Source of the DNA: Myxococcota bacterium
Lineage (GTDB): Bacteria > Myxococcota_A > UBA796 > UBA9615 > JAKLKC01
DNA: 37,468 nt
Assembly: GCA_023150875.1 (NCBI GenBank)
Contig: JAKLKC010000061.1
Span: 1 to 37,468 of the forward strand
Reading direction: 5' to 3'
The notes beneath the pieces are model-generated. The model did not search any database, was not told the origin of the DNA, and worked only from the letters and a program-made list of their open reading frames with translations. A program made the position numbers and the translations under genes. Positions 28,825 through 37,224 of the stretch are shown here, piece after piece. The first letter of the stretch is position 1. Every line of letters starts with the position of its first letter.

Positions 28825-30324
28825 CTATGGACTCCCCGGGGCGGTACCCGCCGCCACCGCGTCCAGCGCCGCCACGAAGCGGTCGGCGATGGCGCGGTAG
28901 CCGGCGGCGGTGTGGTGGATGAGGTCGGGTGCCGCAAGGGGGGGATCGTGCAGGAGCCAGGCGATCTGGGAGCCGGGGCCGCCGCTGGCCTGCTGCCAGT
29001 CCCAGGAGGCGCACCCGAACTCCGGGGCCACCTCCCGCTGGACCTGGGCGACGGGCTGGGTGCGGTCCCAGATCGCGTAGCGGGAGCGGCGCAGCTTCAC
29101 GCCGCGGTCCGAGGGGCCCACCAGGATGCAGGGCACGTCGGGCAGGGCGCGGCGGAGGTCCCCCAGCACCGCCCGCAGCTCCGCCCGGTAGAGGTCCATG
29201 GGGTAGCGGCGGTCGGCGGCCTCGTTGGTCCCGTAGGCCAGCACCACCAGGTCCGGGTCCAGGGTGGCGAGGCCGCGGGCCGCCATGTCCCGGTCCCACT
29301 TGAGCCAGGAGCTGGCCTTGGCGCCGCGGATCCCGATGGCGTCGACGATCACCCCCGGCCCGTTCCGCTCCATGGAGATCCCGAACACCCGGACCGGGCC
29401 GTCCCCCTTGGGGGAGACCTTCAGGCGGTGGGGGCCGTCGGGGACCTCCAGGCGGACCCGGGACAGGGCGACGTCGTCGGACCGGGTGGGGACCTCCTTG
29501 GGAGGGAGGCCGTCCACCTGGAGGAGCAGGGTGCCGCCCCGGGGCTCGGAGAGGTAGAACACGTCGAAGGCGCTCACCGCGCCGCCCTGGGGGTTGGTGC
29601 GGGTGGTCTCGACCCACCCGAACTGGCCGGGGTCCTCGCTGCCCACGCTCACGCCGCCCGGGCCGAGCAGGCCGTCGCCGTGCCCCTTGGCGCGCCCCCC
29701 CCAGTCGCCGAGCCACTGGCCGGTGTAGCAGAGGTTCACGTCGGTGGCGCGGTAGCCCTTCACCGGGCCCGCGGGGAGCACGAAGCCGTGCCCGCGGTCG
29801 CCGTGGCGGGCCTGGAGCACGCGCCGGATCTGCCCGGTCCAGTGGTCCCCCTCGGTGTGGGAGGCGCCGAAGAAGGAGAGCCGGACCGGCTCGGTGGAGG
29901 CGCGGCGCAGCACCGCCCCGATCCGGGCGAGGGCCTCGGGCGGGCCCTCCAGGGGCTGGGGCGGCAGGTCCTCGGGGGTGGCGCCGGGCAGGGAGCCCGC
30001 TCCCGGGGCGTCCTTCCCGACCTCGACCTCCACCAGCGCCTCGGGCTCGGCGGGCGGGCGCGGAGAGGTGTCGCCGGGGGGAGGCGGCGGGCGGGCGGGG
30101 GAGGGGGCCGGGTCCGGAGCGCGGGGGACCTCCTTCAGCGCGTCGGCGCAGGACTGCTCCGGCGGGCCGCCGCCGTCGGGGAGCATCACGATCCACGGGT
30201 CGACGGGCCTCGCCTCGGCGCGGGCCCCGGGGAGGGCCGCCGGGCCGGCCGCCCAGGCCGCGGGGACGGCGGCGAGGGCGAGGACCGCCAGCCCGAGCGG
30301 CCTCGGAGCGCGGGGCCGCCTCAC
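28825..30324 (-). CDS. Second secreted SGNH-hydrolase-fold protein
   Basis: This 499-residue protein has a signal peptide or N-terminal helix ('LGLAVLALAAVPAAWAAG'), a Pro-rich linker, and an SGNH domain built like that of the convergent neighbour. Block I reads 'FFGASHTEGD', with Ala where GDS has Asp, and the Ser lies near residue 154. 'VLAYGTNEA' supplies the Asn block, and 'APDLIHHTAAGY' the Asp and His. A beta-rich insertion with 'GPVRVFGISMERNGPGV' parallels the neighbour's 'GPVTVYGVALETAGGL', so the two are probably paralogues. The start is a GTG at 30324 overlapping the lipoprotein stop (GTGA), with GAGGTGA upstream. It is probably periplasmic and may act on the same glycan. The enzymatic direction is unknown. 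Confidence 0.83.
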   Translation of the reverse strand: MRRPRAPRPLGLAVLALAAVPAAWAAGPAALPGARAEARPVDPWIVMLPDGGGPPEQSCADALKEVPRAPDPAPSPARPPPPPGDTSPRPPAEPEALVEVEVGKDAPGAGSLPGATPEDLPPQPLEGPPEALARIGAVLRRASTEPVRLSFFGASHTEGDHWTGQIRRVLQARHGDRGHGFVLPAGPVKGYRATDVNLCYTGQWLGDWGGRAKGHGDGLLGPGGVSVGSEDPGQFGWVETTRTNPQGGAVSAFDVFYLSEPRGGTLLLQVDGLPPKEVPTRSDDVALSRVRLEVPDGPHRLKVSPKGDGPVRVFGISMERNGPGVIVDAIGIRGAKASSWLKWDRDMAARGLATLDPDLVVLAYGTNEAADRRYPMDLYRAELRAVLGDLRRALPDVPCILVGPSDRGVKLRRSRYAIWDRTQPVAQVQREVAPEFGCASWDWQQASGGPGSQIAWLLHDPPLAAPDLIHHTAAGYRAIADRFVAALDAVAAGTAPGSP

Positions 30325-30869
30325 GGCGTCGTCACCTCGGCGTCCTCGTCCCCGCCGTGGAAGGTGAGGCGAAGGTACTGGACGTCGTCCAGGGTGGAGC
30401 CTGCGGGGCCGTCGTCGCCTCCCGGGCCGGGCACGTCGAGGAAGGTCAGGGTGAGGGAGGCGGAGCCCTCGTCGGTGGCGGCGAAGGCGAGCCCGAAGGT
30501 GGCGCGGCGGCCGTGGGCGCCGTCCAGCTCGTCCTGGGGGCCGGACTCCCCCAGGTCCGACAGGGTCCAGGCCCCCACCTGGTCCGGATCCCCTTCGGGG
30601 AGGCGGTCGGGGGCGGGCTCCAGGTCGGAGCCGGCGATGGAGGCCAGGCCGGCGGGCCCCGAGAGGCTCGCCGTCACCACCACCGCCCGCCCCTCCCCGG
30701 GGACGAAGGCGTCGGGCAGGACGTAGTCCAGGTCCAGCGCGGCGCCGTCGGTGGGGATCTCGGGGACCTCGAAGCCGCGCACCGCCAGGGTGGGGGCCGG
30801 ATCCCCGGGCTCCTCGCCGCAGGCGAGGAGGCACAGGGCGAGGAGGGCCGGGGGCGGCGGTCGGCGCAT
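30321..30869 (-). CDS. Small lipoprotein of unknown function
   Basis: This is a 182-residue predicted lipoprotein. A short signal peptide ends in lipobox 'LLACGEE' (Cys near residue 17). The mature part is beta-rich and acidic, with 'LDLDYVLPDAFVPGEGRAVVVTASL', a middle low-complexity segment and 'ASLTLTFLDVPGPGGDDGP' near the end. I do not recognise a family; an immunoglobulin-like beta sandwich would be compatible. The ATG at 30869 lies five bases after the M16 peptidase stop, and its own stop overlaps the SGNH gene, so the three genes form one transcription unit driven from the promoter near 33600. Confidence 0.75.
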   Translation of the reverse strand: MRRPPPPALLALCLLACGEEPGDPAPTLAVRGFEVPEIPTDGAALDLDYVLPDAFVPGEGRAVVVTASLSGPAGLASIAGSDLEPAPDRLPEGDPDQVGAWTLSDLGESGPQDELDGAHGRRATFGLAFAATDEGSASLTLTFLDVPGPGGDDGPAGSTLDDVQYLRLTFHGGDEDAEVTTP

Positions 30870-30874
30870 GGGGC

Positions 30875-33559
30875 TCACTCGGCGTCGTAGGGGACGACGG
30901 TGACGTCCTCGATCCCCGTCGCCGCCACCAGGGGACCGCGGATCCGGTCCGCGGTCCCGACGACGACGGCGACCAGGTGGTCGGGGTCGTACACCTCGCC
31001 CAGGACTCGGTTCACCGCGTCGGGATTCACGCCCTTGGCTTCTTCGATGGCCCGCAGGGAGTCGTGCCCGGTCAGCAGCTTCGTCACCTGGAGCCCCAGG
31101 CGCTTGGCCGCCGTGTCCTGGAGGAAGGCCGCCGTGTTCACCAGGGCGTTGCGGCCGAAGGCGATCTCCTCGGGGAGGAGGCCGCCCCGGGCGACCCGGG
31201 CGTACAGGTCCAGCACCAGGGCGAGGCAGTCCGGGGCCTGGTCCTCGGCGGGGAAGATCCACATGGAGTAGGAGCCGCCGTGGAGGCCCTGGCGCAGGGA
31301 CCCGTAGGCGCCGTAGCTCCAGCCCCGCTTGACCCGCACCTCGTCCATGAGGCGGGTGGTGAAGTTGTAGCCCCCGAAAGCGTTGTTGCCGACGGCGAAC
31401 GCGGGGAAGCGGGGATCGCCGATGGCCAGGGCCGGGTGGCCCACGAACATCTGGGTCTGGGTGCGCTCGGGCTTGTCCACGATCACCAGGCGGCGGCCGG
31501 GGAGGCGCTCCGGCGGGGCCGGCACCGGCAGGGGCTGGGCGAGGCGGGGCAGGCCGTCCAGGAGGGAGGCGGCGTCGGCGAGGCAGTCGTCGTCCACCTG
31601 CCCCGAGAGCCCCACCACCGCGCCGGTCCCCCGCAGGGTCCCGCTCCAGAACTCCGCCGCGTCGGAGGCCCTCGCCGCCCGGACGGTGGCGGTGGTGCCC
31701 CGCACCCCCCGGCCGTAGGGGTGGGCGCCGTACACCTCCCGGCGGAAGCGGTCCGAGGCGAGGGAGCGGTCGTCGTTCCGCTGCTCCTGGATCGAGGCCA
31801 GGACCTCGTCCTTGAGCAGCTTGAACTGGGCCGGGTCGAAGGCGGGCTCGTGGAGGGCCTCCCGCAGCAGCTCGGCGAAGGCGGGCCAGCTCCGGGCCAG
31901 CGTGGACCCGCCGAACACCACGAAGTCCGACGATACCGACACGTCCAGGCTGGCGCCCATGCGCTCCAGGTCGGTCTCGAACTGCTCCCGGGTGCGGCGG
32001 CGGGTGCCCCGGAGCATCGCCTCGGCGGTCAGGGAGGCGAGGCCCGCCTTGCGGTCCCGGTCGACCCGGGCCCCCGCCGCGAAGGCGACCTGGACCTCGA
32101 TGACCGGCAGCGCGGGATCGACGCTGGCGAGCACCTTCACGCCCGAGGCGGCCTCGGCGACCCGCACCTCCCCCGGGCGGGCCGCCGGGGGCCGCGGGTC
32201 GCGGGGGCCGGGGAGGGCGGGGCCCGGGGCCGGGGCGGGGGGGGCGGCGGGGAGGGCGCGGGCGCGGCGGCGGGGCGAGGGGCGGGCGCTGGGGTAGGCG
32301 ATGGCCGCGGTGGCGCGCTCGGGGGCGAAGTAGCGGGCGGCGACCCGGGCGACGTCGTCGGAGCCCACGCGCCGGAGGGACTCCAGGCGGCCCAGGCCGT
32401 CGCGCCAATCGCCGCCGATCACCTGGTACCAGCCCAGGAAGTCGGCCTTGCCGGAGGCGGAGTCCAGCCCCTCCCACGAGGACTTCAGGAGCTGGTTGCG
32501 CGCCCTGTCCAGGTCCGCCTGGCCCACTCCGTCCCGGGCGATGGAGGCGAGCATGTCGCGGATGGCCGCCTCGGCGCTGGCGGCGGCCTTGCCCTCCCGC
32601 ATCGTGACGGTGAACTGGTAGAGGGAGGGGTGGAGGAAGGGGGGCAGCGAGCCCTGAGCGCTGGCGGCGAGGCCCGAGTCCACGAGGCGTCGCTGGAGCC
32701 AGGCGGCGTTGCCCGCGGTGAGCACCCCGTCCAGGAGGGTGAGGGCCGGCCAGTCCTCGTGGCGGAAGCCGGGGATCTTGTAGCCCAGGTCCAGGATCTC
32801 GCTCTCCACCTGGAGGGGCAGGGCGACGCGGCGCGCCCGGTCCTGGGGTGGCTCCTCGGGCTTGGGGGGCCGCCGGACCTCCGAGGCGGGGATGGGGCCG
32901 TAGAAGCGCTCGATGGAGCGGAGCGCGTCCTCGGTGCGGAAGTCGCCGACGACGATCACGGTGGCGTTGTCGGGGGCGTAGAAGTCCCGGTAGAAGTCCC
33001 GGGCGTCTCCCACGGAGATCGCCTCGATGTCCTTGCGCCAGCCGATGGTGGGCCAGCGGTAGGGGTGGACGTCGAAGGCGAGGGCCCACAGCGTCTCCCC
33101 CAGGCGGCCGTAGGGGTCGTCCTCGGAGCGGAAGCGCCGCTCGTTCAGGACGACCTCCCGCTCCGCCTCGAGCTGCTTCTCGTCCACCACGAGCCGCTCC
33201 ATGCGGATCGCCTCGAGGCGGGCGATCATCTCGAGCTTCTCGGCGGGGAGGCTCTGGGTGTAGACCGTCTCGTCCATCCAGGTGAAGGCGTTGTTGTCCG
33301 GGGACCCCGCCTCCTCCACCTGCCGGCTCCAGTAGCCGTCGGGGTACTCGGTCGTCTCCTTGAACATCATGTGTTCGAAGAGGTGGGCGATCCCGGTGAT
33401 GCCCTCCCTCTCGTCCGACGAGCCCACCCGGTACCAGGTGTGGAAGGACACCACCGGCGCTCCGTGGTCCTCGGCGAGCAGCACCTCCAGGCCGTTCCGG
33501 AGGCGGTGGTGGGAGACCTCGACGGAGCCGACGAAGGGACGGATGGACAGGGTGTTCAA
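30875..33559 (-). CDS. M16-family zinc metallopeptidase, two tandem domains
   Basis: This is an 894-residue pitrilysin/insulinase-family peptidase made of an active and an inactive M16 half, which together form the usual clamshell chamber. Zinc ligands are visible as His59-x-x-Glu62-His63 ('GIAHLFEHMMF') with Glu140 ('VVLNERR') at the expected distance. The second half (from about residue 470) lacks HxxEH, as expected of the partner domain. A Pro/Ala-rich linker near 430-460 joins the halves. The start is TTG at 33559, behind GAGGT and only about 18 bases from the predicted transcription start. No signal peptide is seen, so it may be cytoplasmic or exported by another route. Its likely substrates are peptides. 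It heads an operon with a lipoprotein and an SGNH protein. Confidence 0.92.
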   Translation of the reverse strand: MNTLSIRPFVGSVEVSHHRLRNGLEVLLAEDHGAPVVSFHTWYRVGSSDEREGITGIAHLFEHMMFKETTEYPDGYWSRQVEEAGSPDNNAFTWMDETVYTQSLPAEKLEMIARLEAIRMERLVVDEKQLEAEREVVLNERRFRSEDDPYGRLGETLWALAFDVHPYRWPTIGWRKDIEAISVGDARDFYRDFYAPDNATVIVVGDFRTEDALRSIERFYGPIPASEVRRPPKPEEPPQDRARRVALPLQVESEILDLGYKIPGFRHEDWPALTLLDGVLTAGNAAWLQRRLVDSGLAASAQGSLPPFLHPSLYQFTVTMREGKAAASAEAAIRDMLASIARDGVGQADLDRARNQLLKSSWEGLDSASGKADFLGWYQVIGGDWRDGLGRLESLRRVGSDDVARVAARYFAPERATAAIAYPSARPSPRRRARALPAAPPAPAPGPALPGPRDPRPPAARPGEVRVAEAASGVKVLASVDPALPVIEVQVAFAAGARVDRDRKAGLASLTAEAMLRGTRRRTREQFETDLERMGASLDVSVSSDFVVFGGSTLARSWPAFAELLREALHEPAFDPAQFKLLKDEVLASIQEQRNDDRSLASDRFRREVYGAHPYGRGVRGTTATVRAARASDAAEFWSGTLRGTGAVVGLSGQVDDDCLADAASLLDGLPRLAQPLPVPAPPERLPGRRLVIVDKPERTQTQMFVGHPALAIGDPRFPAFAVGNNAFGGYNFTTRLMDEVRVKRGWSYGAYGSLRQGLHGGSYSMWIFPAEDQAPDCLALVLDLYARVARGGLLPEEIAFGRNALVNTAAFLQDTAAKRLGLQVTKLLTGHDSLRAIEEAKGVNPDAVNRVLGEVYDPDHLVAVVVGTADRIRGPLVAATGIEDVTVVPYDAE

Positions 33560-33583
33560 GGTTGACCTCGCGCGGGGACCGTG

Positions 33584-33612
33584 AACCTAGCGGCGTGGGA
33601 GGGGGGCGTCAA
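33584..33612 (-). promoter_or_regulatory. Sigma-70-type promoter of the M16 operon
   Basis: On the minus strand, TTGACG (33612-33607) and TAGGTT (33589-33584) are separated by exactly 17 bases. The predicted start of transcription lies near 33577, about 18 bases before the TTG codon at 33559. This is the best -35/-10 pair I found in the window, and its position supports the unusual TTG start. Confidence 0.65.
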
Positions 33613-33657
33613 CGGCCGCGCCCCCCGCCGGGGACGGCGCGGCGCTCGAGGGCGGCC

Positions 33658-33686
33658 TTGAAGTGGCGGCCGAACGCTGATAGACG
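33658..33686 (+). promoter_or_regulatory. Candidate promoter of the MopE/LTD lipoprotein gene
   Basis: TTGAAG (33658-33663) and TAGACG (33681-33686) are separated by 17 bases, pointing rightward and leaving a leader of nearly 60 bases before the ATG at 33752. The -10 is weaker than that of the divergent M16 promoter about 45 bp away. Confidence 0.4.
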
Positions 33687-33751
33687 GAAGACCGGCGCGG
33701 GGCCACGGCCCGGCTGGGGACGACGCCCCGGACGCGCCCGCCGGAACGACG

Positions 33752-36700
33752 ATGCCCATCCGCCTTCTCCTGCTCGCCTCCCTCGCCTCGCTGACCCTCC
33801 TCGCCGGGTGCGAGGCGCCCGAGGAGGACGACGACGCGACCCTCGACGACGACACCTCGCCGGACGACGACACCGCCCCCGACGACGACACGGGTCCGGA
33901 CGACGACACCGCCCCCGACGACGACACGGGTCCGGACGACGACACGTCGCCGGACGACGACACGGGCCCGGACGACGACACGGCCCCCGACGACGACACG
34001 GGTCCGGACGACGACAGCGCTGCCGACGACGACAGCGCCGCCGACGACGACACGGTGCCGGACGACGACACCTCGCCGGACGACGACACCGCGCCCGTGG
34101 ACGCCGACGGCGACGGCCACACCGTGGACGGCGGGGACTGCGACGACGCCGATCCCGCGCGGCACCCCGGGGCTCCGGAGGTCGCCAACGGGCTGGACGA
34201 CGACTGCGACGGCCTCGCCGACGAGGGGCTCGGGGCAGGGGGGCTGGTGATCAGCGAGGTCATGTACAACCCCGTGGCGGTCTCGGACTCCAGCGGGGAG
34301 TGGATCGAGGTCCAGAACGCCGGCGCCACCGACGTCGAGCTCTCGGGCCTGGTGGTCACCGTGGACGGCGCGTCCTACGCCCTGCCCTCGGGCTCCCCCG
34401 TGCTGGCGGCGGGGGCGGCCATCGCCCTGGGTCGCAGCACGGACCTCGCCACCAACGGCGGGGCCGACGTGGCGATCTCCTACGGGACCCTCTCGCTGTC
34501 GAACTCCGGCGGCACCGTCTCCATCGGCTTCGACGAGACCATCGACACCGTCGTCTACGGCTCGGGCGTCGGACTGGACTCCGCCGCCGGCGCCTCCATC
34601 AGCCTCCACCCCCTCGCCTTCGATGCGGGCCGCAACGACGACCCGATCTGGTGGTGCGACGCCGTGGCGACTTACGGGGACGGCGACAAGGGCACCCCCG
34701 GCGCGCCCAACGGGCTGTGCGCCGGCGCCCCCACCGACGGGGACGGAGACGGGCACACCGCCGAGGCCGGCGACTGCGACGACGCCGATCCCGAGGTCCA
34801 CCCCGGCGCGCTGGAGGCGTGCAACGGCGTCGACGACGACTGCGACGGGGCGATCCCCTCGGACGAGACCGACGACGACATCGACGGCGCCCGCCCGTGC
34901 GACGGCGACTGCGACGACGGGGAGCCCGCCGCCTTCCCCGGCGCCTCCGAGGTCCGGGACGGCATCGACAACGACTGTGACGGCTACGCGGACCTGGGCC
35001 TGATCGGGGCCGGGGACCTGGTGATCGCCGAGATCCTCTACGACTCCGCGGGCGCCGACACCAACCGGGAGTGGTTCGAGCTGTGGAACGCCACCGACGT
35101 CGACGTGGACCTGCGGGGCTGGGAGGTGTGGGGCTCGGGGGGGCTCGCCTTCACCGTCGCCGGCGCGGCTCCGGTCCTCGTCCCGGCGGGGGGGAGGGCG
35201 GTCCTGGGGGCATCGGCCGACACCGGCCAGAACGCCGGCGCCCCCGTCGCCTACGCCTACGGGATCTCCCTGGTGCTGGACAACGGCGGGGACGCCGTCG
35301 AGGTCCGCTTCGGCAGCGAGGTCGTGGACCGCGTCGAATACGGCGCCGGCCTCGGCTTCCCCCCCGCCTCCGGCGCCTCCCTCCAGCTCGACGCCTGGCG
35401 GCTCGACGCCACCCTGAACGACGACGGCGACTCGTGGTGCGCCTCGGTCCTCCCCTTCGGCGCGGGCATCAACCTGGGCAGCCCCGGGGAGGCCAACTTC
35501 GCCTGCGGTGCGCCTCCTCTGGACATGGACGGCGACGGGGTCACCGCCGCCGACGGTGACTGCGACGACACCGATCCGGCGATCCTCCCCGGCGCCGTGG
35601 AGGCGTGCGACGGCCGCGACACCGACTGCGACGGCTTCTTCCCCGCCGAGGAGGCCGACGAGGACGGCGACGGATCCCTGCCCTGCGGGGGGGACTGCGA
35701 CGACCTGGACCCCGCCCGTTTCCCGGGGAACCCCGAGGTGTGCGGCGACGGCGTCGACGAGGACTGCGACGGGACCCTCGACAACGGCTTCGACGTGGAC
35801 GGCGACGGGGTGACCACCTGCGGCGGCGACTGCGACGACGCCGATCCGTCGGTCTCGCCCATCGAGCCCGAGGTGCGGGACGCGGCCGACCAGGACTGCG
35901 ACGACGTCGCCGACGAGGGCCTGATCGGATACGGGGACCTGGTGATCACCGAGGTGATGTACGACTCCGCCGCCGTCGCCGACAACACCGGCGAGTGGTT
36001 CGAGGTCTGGAACGCCTCCGGGGCACCCATCGAGCTGAAGGGCCTCACCGTGACCGACGGCGAGGCCACGGCGTCGATCCCCACCAGCGTCATCCTGGAG
36101 GACGGCGCCTACGCCGTGCTCGGCCGCAGGGACGATTCGGCCCTGAACGGGGGCGTCGACCTGGACGCCGCCTACGGCCTCACCCTGTCCTTCGAGAGCA
36201 CGGGGGACTCGGTGGAGGTGTGGATCCTCGGAGACCTCCTGGACGCCGTGCAGTTCGGGGACGCCGCGGGGGTGGTGGCCGGCGCGGGAGCTGCCGTGTC
36301 CCTCTCCCCCGCGATCCTGGACGCCGACGACAACGACGACCCCTACGCCTGGTGTCCCGCCTCCACGCCTTACGGGGACGGGGACCTGGGGACTCCCGGC
36401 TCCGAGAACCCCCCCTGCCCGGAGCCCGACCTCGACGGGGACGGGTACGGCAACGACGTGGACTGCGACGACCACGACCCCTCGGTCAGCCCCGGGTCGC
36501 CCGAGCTGTGTGACGGGCTGGACCAGGACTGCGACGCCCTGGTGGACGAGGACGGCGACGGGGACGGATCCGGCGTGTGCGACGACTGCGACGACGACGA
36601 TCCCGGGCTCGGGCCCCTGATCGGGGAGGTCCGGGACGGCGCGGACCAGGACTGCGACGGCCTGGCGGACGAGGGGGTCCTCCTGCCGGGGGAGCTGGTC

Positions 36701-37180
36701 GTCACCGAGGTGATGGTGAACCCCAAGACCCTCCTGGACGTGAACGCCGAGTGGTTCGAGGTGTGGAACGCGGGCGCGGTGGAGATCGACCTCATGGGCT
36801 GGCGGATCGCCGACGCCCTGGGATCGGCGACCGTGGCCGCCCACGTCGTGATCGCCCCCGGCGACTTCGCCCTGCTGGGGACCTCGTCCAGCCTCCTGCT
36901 GAACGGAGGGCTGGTGCACGACTACGTGTACGGCGCCGGGCTCCTCTTCGACCTCTCCGACTCCCTGACCCTCTCCCTGGACGGCGTCCCCATCGACGGC
37001 GTGGCGTGGGGGGCCGCGGCGGGCCTGGAGTCCACCGAGGGGGCGTCCCTCCAGGTGGACGCCCTGCTCCTGGACGCCGAGCTCAACGACGACCCCGGTG
37101 CCTGGTGCGTCGGCACCGGCGCGTACCACGCCGACAACCTGGGCACGCCGGGGAGCGCCAACGAGGAGTGCCCGATGTGA
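33752..37180 (+). CDS. Surface lipoprotein alternating MopE-type metal-binding motifs and lamin-tail domains
   Basis: This is a 1142-residue predicted lipoprotein (lipobox 'LLAGC', Cys20). After an acidic linker of fifteen six-residue units (DDDTxP type, residues 26-115) comes a regular mosaic. One MopE-type motif (near 116) precedes lamin-tail domain 1 (about 164-326). Two motifs (near 329 and 376) precede LTD2 (about 421-585), three (near 590, 635 and 681) precede LTD3 (about 727-890), and two (near 893 and 932) precede LTD4 (about 983-1140). The motifs follow 'DxDGDGxxxxxGDCDDxDP...PGxxExxxGxDxDCDG', rich in Asp and Cys and likely to bind calcium or copper. Each LTD starts like 'GDLVITEVMYDS'. 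It is probably anchored in the outer membrane and exposed outside, and may act as an adhesin or matrix protein; the role is inference. Confidence 0.88.
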   Translation: MPIRLLLLASLASLTLLAGCEAPEEDDDATLDDDTSPDDDTAPDDDTGPDDDTAPDDDTGPDDDTSPDDDTGPDDDTAPDDDTGPDDDSAADDDSAADDDTVPDDDTSPDDDTAPVDADGDGHTVDGGDCDDADPARHPGAPEVANGLDDDCDGLADEGLGAGGLVISEVMYNPVAVSDSSGEWIEVQNAGATDVELSGLVVTVDGASYALPSGSPVLAAGAAIALGRSTDLATNGGADVAISYGTLSLSNSGGTVSIGFDETIDTVVYGSGVGLDSAAGASISLHPLAFDAGRNDDPIWWCDAVATYGDGDKGTPGAPNGLCAGAPTDGDGDGHTAEAGDCDDADPEVHPGALEACNGVDDDCDGAIPSDETDDDIDGARPCDGDCDDGEPAAFPGASEVRDGIDNDCDGYADLGLIGAGDLVIAEILYDSAGADTNREWFELWNATDVDVDLRGWEVWGSGGLAFTVAGAAPVLVPAGGRAVLGASADTGQNAGAPVAYAYGISLVLDNGGDAVEVRFGSEVVDRVEYGAGLGFPPASGASLQLDAWRLDATLNDDGDSWCASVLPFGAGINLGSPGEANFACGAPPLDMDGDGVTAADGDCDDTDPAILPGAVEACDGRDTDCDGFFPAEEADEDGDGSLPCGGDCDDLDPARFPGNPEVCGDGVDEDCDGTLDNGFDVDGDGVTTCGGDCDDADPSVSPIEPEVRDAADQDCDDVADEGLIGYGDLVITEVMYDSAAVADNTGEWFEVWNASGAPIELKGLTVTDGEATASIPTSVILEDGAYAVLGRRDDSALNGGVDLDAAYGLTLSFESTGDSVEVWILGDLLDAVQFGDAAGVVAGAGAAVSLSPAILDADDNDDPYAWCPASTPYGDGDLGTPGSENPPCPEPDLDGDGYGNDVDCDDHDPSVSPGSPELCDGLDQDCDALVDEDGDGDGSGVCDDCDDDDPGLGPLIGEVRDGADQDCDGLADEGVLLPGELVVTEVMVNPKTLLDVNAEWFEVWNAGAVEIDLMGWRIADALGSATVAAHVVIAPGDFALLGTSSSLLLNGGLVHDYVYGAGLLFDLSDSLTLSLDGVPIDGVAWGAAAGLESTEGASLQVDALLLDAELNDDPGAWCVGTGAYHADNLGTPGSANEECPM
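33827..34096 (+). repeat. Fifteen 18-bp coding repeats (DDDTxP)
   Basis: Fifteen consecutive 18-bp units encode DDD followed by three variable residues (TSP, TAP, TGP, SAA, TVP, ATL). The Asp codons are nearly all GAC, so the DNA is itself highly repetitive and prone to length change by slippage or recombination. The repeats act as an extended, strongly acidic stalk between the lipid anchor and the first folded module. Confidence 0.9.
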
Positions 37181-37224
37181 GATCCCAGGGTTCCAAGTGC
37201 GAAGGCCCCGGCCGGGGGGGAGCG

